A DNA stretch of 64,000 nucleotides, from positions 1-64,000 of the forward strand of contig CADADR010000006.1 in the NCBI GenBank assembly GCA_902786745.1. The letters run 5' to 3'. A model generated the notes under the pieces. The model did not search any database. It saw only the letters and a list, made by a program, of their open reading frames with translations, and was not told where the DNA came from. Shown here one piece after another: positions 1 to 8,458 of this stretch. Every line of letters begins with the position of its first letter. The first letter of the stretch is position 1. The position numbers and the translations under genes were made by a program. The stretch comes from an uncultured Bacteroidia bacterium. Lineage in GTDB: Bacteria; Bacteroidota; Bacteroidia; Bacteroidales; F082.

Positions 1-40
1 GATAATTAACGGAAGAATAACAAAATAAAACCTACATACG

Positions 41-286
41 ATGAAAAAAGTAATAATGATAGCAGCCGCCCTGATGATGTTTGCCGCCACGGCCAAAGCC
101 CAGGTCTTTATCCTCGACGACGATGAGTTCGCTGGCAATAGAGCTTCTTCTACGATGGGCGTTCCCAACCCGCAGATCTACGACTCGGGTGAGGACTGGT
201 ACGTCCCCGCTGGCGAAGGCATCTTCGTGCTGGCTGGTCTGGCTGGCGCCTACCTCTTGGGCAAGCGCAAGAAAGAACAGGAATAA
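41..286 (+). CDS. small secreted or membrane protein with CTERM-like tail
   Basis: An 81-residue protein of unknown function. Residues 1-20 form a clear signal peptide (MKK start, hydrophobic core, AKAQ cleavage region). The middle is short and acidic. The C-terminus has three parts: a VPAGEG motif at about 54-59, a hydrophobic helix of about 15 residues (IFVLAGLAGAYLLG), and a basic end (KRKKEQE). This layout resembles sorting tails such as PEP-CTERM or LPXTG, and similar Bacteroidetes tails of the PxxGEG type, but no sorting enzyme gene is in the window. It could equally be a plain single-pass membrane anchor. An A-rich leader precedes the ATG and a strong hairpin terminator follows, so it is probably a short transcript. 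It may be the last gene of an operon starting before the window. Real gene: fairly sure. Function: unknown. Confidence 0.7.
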   Translation: MKKVIMIAAALMMFAATAKAQVFILDDDEFAGNRASSTMGVPNPQIYDSGEDWYVPAGEGIFVLAGLAGAYLLGKRKKEQE

Positions 287-354
287 ATCAACTAGCATGA
301 TTTATACTAGGTGCACCTCCCGGTGCACAGCATAACTATTTGTATTCTTATTTC

Positions 355-391
355 AAATGGCCCCGTCGCGACGACGCGGCCATTTTTTTTT
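355..391 (+). terminator. intrinsic terminator of the first gene
   Basis: A GC-rich stem (ATGGCCCCGTCG at 357-368 pairing with CGACGCGGCCAT at 372-383) is followed by a run of T. A smaller hairpin (GGTGCAC...GTGCAC, 311-328) lies just before it. Confidence 0.85.
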
Positions 392-446
392 GCTTTATTC
401 CACTCTGGTGTCACACCTGCGTCGCTTCGTAACATGAATGCGACGT

Positions 447-588
447 TGAGGTTCCCGCCTATCGGCGAGAATGGAGGTGGACATAAAGTGGCCTGCGGCG
501 GTCAGCACCGTTAACGACCCGTAAACGCTTCAATCCGCCGCGTGGTACCTTTATTATTGACCTCCATTCCCCGAAGGGGAACCTCATT
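447..588. repeat. structured palindromic element, copy 1 of 2
   Basis: About 142 bp with inverted ends: TGAGGTTCCC at the left and GGGGAACCTCA at the right. Each end also carries its own small hairpin, and an inner pair (GCGGCGG near 495, CCGCCGC near 536) could close a second stem. A second copy lies at 1317-1457. The central stretch GACCCGTAAACGCTTCAATCCGCCGCGTG is nearly identical in both. No open reading frame fits. It may be a MITE-like mobile element or a structured RNA. Confidence 0.7.
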
Positions 589-612
589 ACCCTACACTTG
601 CACCCCAAAACC

Positions 613-745
613 TCATCGCGGGCCCAGACCCGCGATCTCCCAAACCGCCAGAGGACTACACCCTCGTCGTCACCCCTTGGAGTCATTGCGGACTTGATCC
701 GCAATCTCTTTCACCGCCAGAGGACTAAACCCTAGTCGTCGCTTC
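613..745. repeat. tandem REP-like hairpin units
   Basis: Two hairpins of the form TCAT(C/T)GCGG-loop-CCGC(G/A)ATCTC lie at 613-640 and 682-708. Each is followed by a shared tail, ACCGCCAGAGGACTA(A/C)ACCC then CGTCGTC. The repeat period is about 69 bases. Further copies of the hairpin occur at 1108-1134 (with the same tail), 61396-61420 and, as an inverted pair, at 63736-63827. Typical of dispersed REP elements. Confidence 0.7.
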
Positions 746-893
746 GCGGGTCATTGAGCAAGCAGGCATGTCATCCCCGCGCTGGCTGTGCGTGGGCTTG
801 GGATCTATGCCTGCGGCTTGCTTTTCCTTCCTTCTCCTTGATGAGAAGTAAGCGAAGAATCAAGGCCGCCTCCATCGGACCTCCCCGCGGCTG

Positions 894-975
894 TCTAAAC
901 GCCTGACTTTCAAGTCGGGTAGTGCATTCCGAGAATGCAAACGCAAGCGCCCCTCCCTGAAAGTCAAGCGTTTAG
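894..975. repeat. inverted-repeat element
   Basis: CTAAACGCCTGACTTTCA (894-911) is repeated inverted as CTGAAAGTCAAGCGTTTAG (957-975) with one mismatch over about 18 bases. The loop contains its own hairpin (GCATTCCGAGAATGC). It lies in a GC-rich gene-free region. No coding content was recognised around it between 746 and 1107. Confidence 0.55.
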
Positions 976-1107
976 TCATCCCTTGCGGGCGCTTCCCCGC
1001 CCGGCGGCCGAGCCCCCGCGCCCATCCCGGCCGAGTTTTGGCATTCCCACCCACGATGTCCGTTGTTACCTTTTTCAGCCTTAACGACACACTTCCTCCC
1101 CAAACCC

Positions 1108-1190
1108 TCATCGCGGGCTCAGACCCGCGATCCCTTACACCGCCAGAGGACTAAACCCCCTCGTCGTCGCTTTGCGCCCTGTCGTCGCTT
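1108..1190. repeat. REP-like hairpin unit with tail
   Basis: TCATCGCGGG-CTCAGA-CCCGCGATC hairpin (1108-1132) followed by ACCGCCAGAGGACTAAACCC and a CGTCGTCGCTTTGCG tail. Same family as the units at 613 and 682. Confidence 0.65.
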
Positions 1191-1192
1191 TG

Positions 1193-1271
1193 CGTCATTG
1201 CGAGGAGGGACGACGAAGCAATCTAGTCATGAAGCTCTTTATCTAGATTGCTTCGTTCCTCGCAATGACGT
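1193..1271. repeat. MITE-like hairpin element
   Basis: CGTCATTGCGAGGAGG...GAAGCAATCTAG (1193-1226) pairs with CTAGATTGCTTCGTTCCTCGCAATGACG (1244-1271). The only difference is a small bulge in the left arm. The element is almost wholly palindromic and has no coding capacity, as expected for a non-autonomous palindromic repeat. Confidence 0.7.
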
Positions 1272-1316
1272 ACAATCCTCAAGTCGCTTTGATACGAGAA
1301 ACATGAATGCGAACGA

Positions 1317-1457
1317 TGAGGTTCCCGCCTAACGGCGGGAATGGAGTTAGGTATAAAGTTGCTAGCGGCGGCAGTCAACGCTTACGACCCGTAAACGCTT
1401 CAATCCGCCGCGTGTTACCTAATAATAATTACTCCATTCCCCGAAGGGGAACCTCAT
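1317..1457. repeat. structured palindromic element, copy 2 of 2
   Basis: Same organisation as the copy at 447-588. The left end hairpin is perfect here (TTCCCGCC-TAAC-GGCGGGAA) and the right one is TTCCCC-GA-AGGGGAA. Where the arms differ from copy 1 some changes are paired: GGAGG/CCTCC in copy 1 becomes GGAGT/ACTCC here. That suggests selection on pairing. Flanked on the left by the same ACATGAATGCGA sequence as copy 1. Confidence 0.7.
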
Positions 1458-1490
1458 TACCCGCCCGCAATGACAGTTAAAGAGACGGTC

Positions 1491-1555
1491 GTCCCTTTGG
1501 CCAAAAAAAAAGCGGCGGACCAACGGTCAGCCGCTTTTTTTTTGGCCAAAGGGAC
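1491..1555 (-). terminator. long palindromic terminator after the first C25 protease
   Basis: GTCCCTTTGGCCAAAAAAAAAGCGGC and its inverted copy GCCGCTTTTTTTTTGGCCAAAGGGAC flank a short loop. The stem with T tracts on both strands would stop transcription in either direction. The nearest gene reading into it is the minus-strand protease ending at 1562. Confidence 0.85.
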
Positions 1556-1561
1556 AAACCC

Positions 1562-4500
1562 TTAACGAATCACATTCACGCGCTTGACGCCAATGCCATT
1601 CACCGTGTAGATGCGGATCATATACACACCCACACCATATTGGCTCATGTCGAGCGTCTCAGTGTCGTTGTTCACCTCGGCGTCATACACCACCTGACCG
1701 AGCTCGTTCACCACAGTGAGGCGCTGCATGCCCTCAGCCTCGATGGTGACGTTGCCGTCAGTCGGGTTGGGATAGACGCTGGCATTCACGCCATATTCGT
1801 TCACGTCGGTCGAGTTCTTCACGTTGATGCTCAGCGTGCCGATGCCGTCGTTGCAAGGTGAGATAGGCGTAGCCGTCAGCACCGCGGTGCCTCTGTAGTT
1901 GCTGCTCCAGGTGACCACCACCGACTTGCCGTCGTTGGCAGGCACCAGCGTGCCAGCCTCTTCGGGTTCGATGCCGAAGCCGACCATCACATCGTTGGCG
2001 ATGGTGTAGGTCGTGGTGGGCGTCAGACGCACATCCAGCTCAGCGTCGCCGTTGATTACGGGCTGGGCGGCATAAGGCTCAACATTAACGGTGAGTGTTA
2101 TATCCAACACGTTTTCACAATCGTAGCTGCACGAACCTCCTTGTGAAAGAATATGATTCAAGTTGATAACCGTATTTTCAGAGGGAGTCAATTCAAGGAT
2201 ATGACTGTTTCCAATGAACGAGAATTCATCAATGCCCGTGCCGCTGACGACAAATGGGTGATTCTCATGTCCGCCTGTGACTGCAAGTTCGAAGGTTGCT
2301 GTCTCGCCTTCGCAGATGTTAACGATAGGATTGGCTACAGTGAGCTCTGGCGTGTTAAGAATAGTAACATCGAAATAACCATCGGTGATGGTGCCTTCGC
2401 AATATCCATTGCTCAGGTTGGAGAATTGGTAAGTGTGGTGTCCGACCTCCTCGCTTGAGCAAGGCAAGACAATGGGCTGGCCTTCGAGGATGGTATAAGG
2501 AACGCCATCGATTTCGACATTCAATTGCCCATCGATGAATCCAGAAGCAGTATAACCGAAGATGTTATTCTCTATCAAATAGTCTTGACCTAAGCAAACC
2601 TCTGTGATACAATCCAGTTGGGCGATATTCAATTCGGGTATGACATTCATCTCAAAGGGATAGTCGTAGGTGAAGGAACCACAGCCGGGCGATACGGCAA
2701 AGGCAGTCAGGTGGACGCCGTTAGTCATGTCGTTGATGCCAGGCGTGTAGTTGGTCTCCAAAGCGGAGGCGTCCTCGAAGGTGCCATCGCCGTCGGTCAG
2801 CCATTGGAAGTTGATGTATTCGCCAGTGATCCTCACCGCAACAGGCTGAGGCGCATCAGTGGCGCAGTATTGCACATCGGTCAGCGCGTTTTCAATCTCC
2901 GTTCTGTCCACGATAAACACCTTTGTCTCATCGGTGATGGTCTGGCCCTCGCCGTTGATGGTGATGGTCAGCGTGACTTCGCGGTTGACCAGGTCTTGTT
3001 CGCCAAGGGTGTAGATGGGCATGGCGATGCTGGCATCGTCGAAGGTGCCGTCGCCCGAGGTGGTCCAAGTCAGGTTGTCGTAGTGGATGGCATAGCCCAC
3101 AATCTGGGCGTCGTTGCCTTCGCAGACGGTCACGTCGTAGCCAGCGGTGCCGGCCATGACGCGCTCGGCGGGCAGTCCGATGTAGTCGATCCAGCCGCAG
3201 TCGCTACCGCTATTCACGCTGCCGTCTTTGGTATAGGCCCATTTATAGGTGTGTCTTCCGGCAGTGACAGGGTAGATAGCCTTGGTCCAGCCGACGTTGC
3301 CCGACCATGTGCCCATCTCTTGGTTGTCGATATAGAAATGCAACTTGTCGTAGCTGTTTTCTGACGACACTTTGTAATAGAAGGAGATGCTGTCGTTCGA
3401 TCCAGCCTCGTGGCTCAAGATGAGGTTGGACGTGACGTTGCTGATGCCTGAGCCACCACTCTTTACACAGTAGTTGCCTTCGTACGGGTCGTCACTGACA
3501 AAGGTCCAGGGACGACCGGCGTCGTTGATCCATTCTTCACCAAACTCGTTGAGTTCAAAGTCTTCGACGACAAGGCCAACTTTAGCGACATAGTCTTTTA
3601 CGGCATTGTATTGTCCCGATGTCACGTTGATGGCAATGGGGCAGATGTAGCCGATGGGTGCGTTCTCGTCGATGCTGATGTTGTATACCGCAGTCTGGGT
3701 AGCACCCGCGTTGACATTGTCGAAGAAGACAGTGCCTTCCTCCACGATGATGTAGGGCGACAGCATCTGCAGTTCAGCCATGGTGGTGGCAGCATCGGCG
3801 TGGCCCTTGTTCTCAATCGGGAAGCTGAGCTTAGCTGTCTCGCCCGCATCAAGGCGGCCGTTGCCATTGCCGTTCACCTCAGTGATGCTCATGCTGCCGA
3901 GGTTGAAGACAGGGGCGTAGGCCTTCATGGCGATGTTGCTGACGTAGACGTCGTCACCATTGGTCACCGTGATGGTGAAGCGGTTGCTCGTATTGTCGGG
4001 CACGTTGTTGGCCACGGTGAACGAGAAGGCGTTGGCGACGGTCTGCGTGGCATTGGGATCCATGTTCTCAAACTGTGCAGTGCCATTGGTGATGGTGATG
4101 TATTCCGACTCGGTCTCAAGCACGGCCTCGAAGGCTTGCATCGGGTCGCTACCGACGTTCTTCATGGTGATGTCGAGGTCGATGCTCTCACCGAAGTCAA
4201 GCTGCTGGTTGTTGTTCTGGTCGTGGATGGTCTTGTTGTCGAAAACGATATACGGACCGTCGGCCGGGATGACACCCATGACGGCTTCATAGCGCAGGTA
4301 GTTCTGTCCGGTCACCACGAGGTTGATCTCGGTGGGCGGCACCTGGGCGGTAAATTCGATGATCTGCGGGTCGCCCGTAGCTTCGGCCACGGCGAGGATC
4401 TCCCAGCCGCCTTCGGGGTCTTCCTTCACCAAGCTGATCATACAGCCTTCAGGGGCGGTGATGGTGACTTCGCCAAGACCAGCGATGACCACCTCGGGAT

Positions 4501-6451
4501 GCGTGACTTCCATCACTTGAGGCACCTGGGTGTAAATACGCAAGAAGGCATCGCAGTGGGCTGTGAACATGGTGTAGGTGATATCCTTTTCAGTCGCGTT
4601 GTAGGGCCAGTTGCTCTGGGCGAGGAAGTACTTGCCAGCCACGTTGCCGAAAGCGGGCATCCAGTTGCCGGTGTTGGCAGCAAATGGACCATAGGTGGGC
4701 ATGAAGTCTCCGTCAAAGAGGTCGTAGACACCCCAGACGTAGGCGTCGTTGACGAAGGAATAGGACGTCTCGGTGGGGCAGAGCACACCGACGGCACCTG
4801 CTTTCTCACCATTGTAGGTACGACGCATCCATGCTTCGCAGAAGCAGTCTTGGTTGTAGTTGAATTTGCCCGTGAGGCAGTTGATGGACATGACGAAAGG
4901 CAACTTGCCTACGTTGTTCATCTGGTAGACGTGGCTATTGCGCACGGCGGGTTCGCCCCAGCCTGTCTCCAAGCCATGGTCGCGGTGTTGCAGCCAGAAC
5001 GAGCCTTCGTTGACGGCTTGCACCACGAGTTCGGGAGTGCCATTGTTCCAGTTTCCCAATTCGCTCGGGGTCTGTGGGATATACCCAACACCATTGGGAC
5101 CGAAGTAGTTGACCACCATCGAGGTGTTTTGGTTGCTTGACCAGATGTTGCCCGGTTGGCCTTGGTAGATGCAGTTGATACGGTTGGTGTCGTAACCATG
5201 GTTACGCATGTAACCGCCGAACACCTCGGAGCAGATTTGGAACCAACGCTCTGTTTGCCAACCTAATGCGGTGATGGGGCGGGAATAAAAGGCCGGATCC
5301 ATGTTGGGGTTGGTGTATTCGTATTCGAGCTGTTTGCCGACGAAGACGGGCAGCTGGGCCGGTGTTTCGGCAATCAGGCGCGAGAACACCATATCGGGCA
5401 GGTTGTCGTTGCCGACCACGTCAGCGTAACGGTTATCGGTGATGCAGCTGCCATTGGATGGGTGGCTGACGGTCTCGGCAGGGATGTATTGACCCATATC
5501 GTTGCCATGGTCGCCCAGCAGGCAGACGGCCACAGGGGCGATCTCCCAGGTGTTGTAGGCGCTGTGGAACCAGCTCTTCATCTGGTTGGTGTTGGTGGCG
5601 GGCATCTCGTCGAGGCGGTACACCTCTGTGATGATGCCTTGACGAGTGCGGTACTCCTTCAGTTGGTTGGCATATTCAGCCCAAGCGTCGTTGTTGGGCG
5701 TGATGATGAGGTATTCGGCGCCTTTGTCGTTGTCGCGCAGCCACTTTTGCATACGGGCCTCATAGTCGATGACGGGCAGCTGGTCGTAGTTGAGCAGCTC
5801 GGCGGCGAGGATGGGGTCCCAGTAGGGCGAACGCAGACGGTCTTCACCGAAATGGCCGTTGCCGCCTTCAAAGGTGACGGCAAGTTCCACGTTGGTGTAG
5901 ACGATCAGGTCCTTGGTGACCGGGTTGTACTGGAAGGGCGTGACGGCCACGGTGACGGCGTCGACGCCACGGATGTAGGAGTTACCCATGACGAAAGGCT
6001 CGGCAGGGTAGTAGGCGTCCTTGCTGTAGACGCTCATGTCCTTCACATAGTTCATGTCAGGCTCCTCGTTCTCCGACTGTATGCGGAGGGCGGGGGCGAT
6101 GTTGACGTTGTGGATCACTTCCTTGTCGAAGCTCAGCACTTGAAGCGTAGGCGTGGCGCCCTGCGGGATGGCCATCATACGGCTGTCGGCAGGCAGGTTG
6201 GGCTTGCCGGCTTCGCTGGGGATGGCGAGGACGTTGATGCTCACCTCGCTCATCTCTTCACCACGGTATTGGATCGGATTAAGCGTGACTTGGCCCACAT
6301 TGTAGCTGATGTGCAGCCCGTCACGGGTCTTCTCCGTCAAGTTGAAGCCTTGCTTCCCCTTGACGGGATAGTTGAAGGTCTGTGCCAAGGCAGTGCTGCC
6401 GATGAGGGCAAACAGCACCAAGGCAAGTGCGATGGGTAATGATTTTTTCAT
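1562..6451 (-). CDS. gingipain-like C25 cysteine protease, T9SS-exported (1629 aa)
   Basis: Secreted multidomain protease of peptidase family C25. Residues 1-23 are a signal peptide (ends ALAQ). A gingipain-type propeptide region follows, then the catalytic region at about 245-640. The likely catalytic pair is His492 (in QHRDHG) and Cys525 (in SINCLTG). Their separation of 33 residues equals that of His211/Cys244 in gingipain RgpB. After it come two Ig/CARDB-like regions (about 720-960), a jelly-roll or cleaved-adhesin-like domain (about 970-1100, with WIDYIGLP), several Ig-like repeats (GDGTF...YTPG...DLVN), and a T9SS type A sorting domain (about 1550-1629, starting VYPNPTDG). It is expected to cross the outer membrane by T9SS and sit on the surface. 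The middle of the C-terminal half (about 2100-2660) is more AT-rich than its surroundings. Substrate specificity (Arg or Lys type) cannot be read. Confidence 0.93.
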   Translation of the reverse strand: MKKSLPIALALVLFALIGSTALAQTFNYPVKGKQGFNLTEKTRDGLHISYNVGQVTLNPIQYRGEEMSEVSINVLAIPSEAGKPNLPADSRMMAIPQGATPTLQVLSFDKEVIHNVNIAPALRIQSENEEPDMNYVKDMSVYSKDAYYPAEPFVMGNSYIRGVDAVTVAVTPFQYNPVTKDLIVYTNVELAVTFEGGNGHFGEDRLRSPYWDPILAAELLNYDQLPVIDYEARMQKWLRDNDKGAEYLIITPNNDAWAEYANQLKEYRTRQGIITEVYRLDEMPATNTNQMKSWFHSAYNTWEIAPVAVCLLGDHGNDMGQYIPAETVSHPSNGSCITDNRYADVVGNDNLPDMVFSRLIAETPAQLPVFVGKQLEYEYTNPNMDPAFYSRPITALGWQTERWFQICSEVFGGYMRNHGYDTNRINCIYQGQPGNIWSSNQNTSMVVNYFGPNGVGYIPQTPSELGNWNNGTPELVVQAVNEGSFWLQHRDHGLETGWGEPAVRNSHVYQMNNVGKLPFVMSINCLTGKFNYNQDCFCEAWMRRTYNGEKAGAVGVLCPTETSYSFVNDAYVWGVYDLFDGDFMPTYGPFAANTGNWMPAFGNVAGKYFLAQSNWPYNATEKDITYTMFTAHCDAFLRIYTQVPQVMEVTHPEVVIAGLGEVTITAPEGCMISLVKEDPEGGWEILAVAEATGDPQIIEFTAQVPPTEINLVVTGQNYLRYEAVMGVIPADGPYIVFDNKTIHDQNNNQQLDFGESIDLDITMKNVGSDPMQAFEAVLETESEYITITNGTAQFENMDPNATQTVANAFSFTVANNVPDNTSNRFTITVTNGDDVYVSNIAMKAYAPVFNLGSMSITEVNGNGNGRLDAGETAKLSFPIENKGHADAATTMAELQMLSPYIIVEEGTVFFDNVNAGATQTAVYNISIDENAPIGYICPIAINVTSGQYNAVKDYVAKVGLVVEDFELNEFGEEWINDAGRPWTFVSDDPYEGNYCVKSGGSGISNVTSNLILSHEAGSNDSISFYYKVSSENSYDKLHFYIDNQEMGTWSGNVGWTKAIYPVTAGRHTYKWAYTKDGSVNSGSDCGWIDYIGLPAERVMAGTAGYDVTVCEGNDAQIVGYAIHYDNLTWTTSGDGTFDDASIAMPIYTLGEQDLVNREVTLTITINGEGQTITDETKVFIVDRTEIENALTDVQYCATDAPQPVAVRITGEYINFQWLTDGDGTFEDASALETNYTPGINDMTNGVHLTAFAVSPGCGSFTYDYPFEMNVIPELNIAQLDCITEVCLGQDYLIENNIFGYTASGFIDGQLNVEIDGVPYTILEGQPIVLPCSSEEVGHHTYQFSNLSNGYCEGTITDGYFDVTILNTPELTVANPIVNICEGETATFELAVTGGHENHPFVVSGTGIDEFSFIGNSHILELTPSENTVINLNHILSQGGSCSYDCENVLDITLTVNVEPYAAQPVINGDAELDVRLTPTTTYTIANDVMVGFGIEPEEAGTLVPANDGKSVVVTWSSNYRGTAVLTATPISPCNDGIGTLSINVKNSTDVNEYGVNASVYPNPTDGNVTIEAEGMQRLTVVNELGQVVYDAEVNNDTETLDMSQYGVGVYMIRIYTVNGIGVKRVNVIR

Positions 6452-6496
6452 TGTGGTATGATTTGGTTTGACATTCGCTATTTAGGATTCATGCTG

Positions 6497-6504
6497 CAAA
6501 TTTA
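6497..6504 (-). promoter_or_regulatory. -7 promoter box for the first C25 protease
   Basis: Minus-strand TAAATTTG matches the Bacteroidetes -7 consensus TAnnTTTG, about 45 bases before the start codon. No clear -33 TTTG is present at the usual distance, because that place is occupied by the terminator of the upstream gene. Confidence 0.5.
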
Positions 6505-6513
6505 GCATAAAAA

Positions 6514-6547
6514 CAAAAAAAAGAGACGAATCTCGCCTCTTTTTTTT
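6514..6547 (-). terminator. terminator after the beta-barrel gene
   Basis: Minus-strand AGAGGCGA-GAT-TCGTCTCT stem flanked by A and T tracts, directly after the stop codon of the 6569-7450 gene. Confidence 0.75.
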
Positions 6548-6568
6548 GATGTGTTGTTGTGGTTTTCA

Positions 6569-7450
6569 TCAATCGTATTCTCCCCACCGTATGCAAGCAC
6601 CTTGCAGCTGTTTCTTCAAGGGGAACATCAGCGTGACCTTCGCGGTGACGTCGGTGTTGAAACGCATGCCCAGCAGGTAGGGGTCGATATAGCCGGCGCC
6701 GACCACGTGTTGCGACTCACCGTGGATCTCCTCTTTGGTGAACGAGTTGATGACGGCGGCATGGCCCGAGACATCAGCCTTGAGCAGGAGGTAATAGTTG
6801 CCTACGTTGATCTTGAAGAGCACGCCAACGCCGGCCACCACACCCGCATTCCATTGGCGCATGCCTTGTGCCGTGACGGCTATGGTGTCGGTGCTCACAG
6901 GGATATATGACACGCTGTCGGTGCCATAGTGCAGGATCTCCTGCTTGTTCCAAACCATGGTGCCTTCTTTAGGAATACTTACAGGAAGGGTGAAGCGAGG
7001 GCCTACGAAGACATAGGGCCTGATGTTGCGTTGTGAGAAATAATGCGTGTAAACCATCTGCACGTTGACTTCTTGGTAGTCGGCCTTGTATTTGCGGAGA
7101 TAGTCCTTGTTCTCGTTGACGGCCACGGGGAAGTTGAGCACCTCGTAGCTAAGGGTATCCTTACGCATGGCGAATAAGCCTTCGAGGCTGACGGAGCTGT
7201 TGTTGTTGATCATGCGCTCGATGGAGAGGCCTGCCGTAGGACCGAAGTTGAAAGGCATGTGGTAGGGCGTCTTCGTCCCGCCGAAGTGCAGCCAATAGGT
7301 GGAGGTCAGTCCGCCTACCAGGCCTATGTTGTATCTGGCCTCAGAGGTGGTTGTCCTGCTGGACGACTGCAACGGCTTCTTGAACTGGGCGTGAGCCGTA
7401 CTGCCAATAAGTAAAAGGACTAGGAGAAGTATTGAGGTTGACTTTTTCAT
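6569..7450 (-). CDS. PorT-like outer-membrane beta-barrel protein
   Basis: 293 residues with a signal peptide (1-22, ending AHAQ). The rest consists of alternating strands with glycines and aromatics typical of small outer-membrane barrels, for example NIGLVGGLTSTYW, PTAGLSIERM, NAGVVAGVGVLFKI and TAKVTLMFPL. The pattern resembles the Bacteroidetes PorT-like/OmpW-like barrel families, some of which take part in T9SS, but no diagnostic residue assigns a role. It lies 24 bases after the lipoprotein gene on the same strand and probably shares its transcript. A terminator follows. Function inferred only as an outer-membrane barrel. Confidence 0.7.
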   Translation of the reverse strand: MKKSTSILLLVLLLIGSTAHAQFKKPLQSSSRTTTSEARYNIGLVGGLTSTYWLHFGGTKTPYHMPFNFGPTAGLSIERMINNNSSVSLEGLFAMRKDTLSYEVLNFPVAVNENKDYLRKYKADYQEVNVQMVYTHYFSQRNIRPYVFVGPRFTLPVSIPKEGTMVWNKQEILHYGTDSVSYIPVSTDTIAVTAQGMRQWNAGVVAGVGVLFKINVGNYYLLLKADVSGHAAVINSFTKEEIHGESQHVVGAGYIDPYLLGMRFNTDVTAKVTLMFPLKKQLQGACIRWGEYD

Positions 7451-7474
7451 TGCGTTGGAAGTCTTGGTTCGTTA

Positions 7475-8335
7475 TTAGTCTTCAGGGAAATCGCCGGAGA
7501 GGACCGTTTTCTTGTTCTCGAGCAGCATCACGTCGCCTTTCGAAGGCAGATAGCCGTAGAAGAGGATCTGGTCGAGGCTCGTGCCTTCCTTGTAGTATTT
7601 CATGGTCTCGATGCCCCATTTGAGCTCCTCGATGACGGGCCTTACGATGGTGTCGATGATGATGTTGGCGGTGTCGCTGTCGTCGATGTGCACAATGGTC
7701 TCTTGGCTGACTTTGCCCGAGAAGATCACTGCATTCAGCGGCTGGGCTTTCGACGAGATGTCACGCACTTCGTAGTAGTAGATTGTGAAATAGGGGTCGG
7801 TGCCCATAATATACACGGTGTTGAAGTTCTCCGGCTCGTAGAAACCGTTCTGGAAATACGAGGGCGCGATGGTGTCGTTGATGAAATGATCGGGGTTCCC
7901 CGTGACCACACTGAAGGTGGTGTCGGCATCAGAACGTTCGAGGAAGTAGGCGTATTCGCCGGGATTGCCTTTAGGGTATTTGAAGTTGAGCTTGGCGATG
8001 CCCATGTGTTGGTCGAAGAAGTGGAAGTATTGGGGCGTTGGGATGGAGGTGGGCTGCTGTCTGTAGTGGCTGCCAGGGGCAAGGATCACATCGGTAATCC
8101 AAACGGAGTCGGCGATATAGGCGCCTTCGAGCTTGGGAGGCTCCCCGCCAAAGTGCAGGTCGTTGGGGTTGAAAGCGGTCAGCAGACTCTGCGGCATAAA
8201 CTCGTTGATGTTCGGAATCTTCTGGTAGCCATAGTACACGGTGGCGTTGGCCTCAGGATCGTCTTTGATGCAGGAACTGAGGAAACCCAGCCCACAGAGG
8301 AGAAGTAGTGTAATTAATAGGTGCTTCTTCATCAT
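7475..8335 (-). CDS. predicted lipoprotein of unknown function
   Basis: 286 residues from the chosen start. MMKKHLLITLLLLCGLGFLSSC is a lipoprotein signal peptide with a Cys lipobox (SSC). The rest is a soluble beta-rich domain with no family that I recognise. An in-frame ATG at 8389 is rejected because it would add 18 residues before the signal peptide and lies upstream of the probable transcription start given by the promoter at 8387-8419. Probably co-transcribed with the beta-barrel gene 24 bases downstream; the two may act together in the outer membrane (inference). Confidence 0.75.
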   Translation of the reverse strand: MMKKHLLITLLLLCGLGFLSSCIKDDPEANATVYYGYQKIPNINEFMPQSLLTAFNPNDLHFGGEPPKLEGAYIADSVWITDVILAPGSHYRQQPTSIPTPQYFHFFDQHMGIAKLNFKYPKGNPGEYAYFLERSDADTTFSVVTGNPDHFINDTIAPSYFQNGFYEPENFNTVYIMGTDPYFTIYYYEVRDISSKAQPLNAVIFSGKVSQETIVHIDDSDTANIIIDTIVRPVIEELKWGIETMKYYKEGTSLDQILFYGYLPSKGDVMLLENKKTVLSGDFPED

Positions 8336-8386
8336 TTTGAATGCTTTTTTGCGCAACTCCCATCCTAAAATGGGGAAAATAATCTG

Positions 8387-8419
8387 CAAATGTATAGATT
8401 AATGTTTAATCTTCGACAA
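8387..8419 (-). promoter_or_regulatory. promoter of the lipoprotein/beta-barrel pair
   Basis: Minus-strand TTG (8417-8419), a 22-base spacer, then TACATTTG (8387-8394), close to the Bacteroidetes consensus TTTG/TAnnTTTG. It supports the start codon at 8335 and separates this pair from the 8459 gene. Confidence 0.6.
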
Positions 8420-8458
8420 GAGAACGCAATTTTTTTATGGTTTATTATTGGCGAAACG

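Noticed and set aside
1063..1332. Possible small gene in the repeat region
   Set aside because: It runs through REP and MITE-like hairpins and has Arg/Pro/Ser-rich low-complexity translation; better explained as repeat DNA.
3611..5140. Long open frame (509 codons) on the plus strand opposite the first C25 protease
   Set aside because: It is antisense to a protein with catalytic motifs and clear domains; its translation is Val/His/Asp/Gly-rich with no family features. Long antisense frames arise from the codon bias of this genome.
5462..6439. Plus-strand frame (325 codons) opposite the protease N-terminus
   Set aside because: Antisense to signal peptide, propeptide and early catalytic region; composition is of the shadow type.
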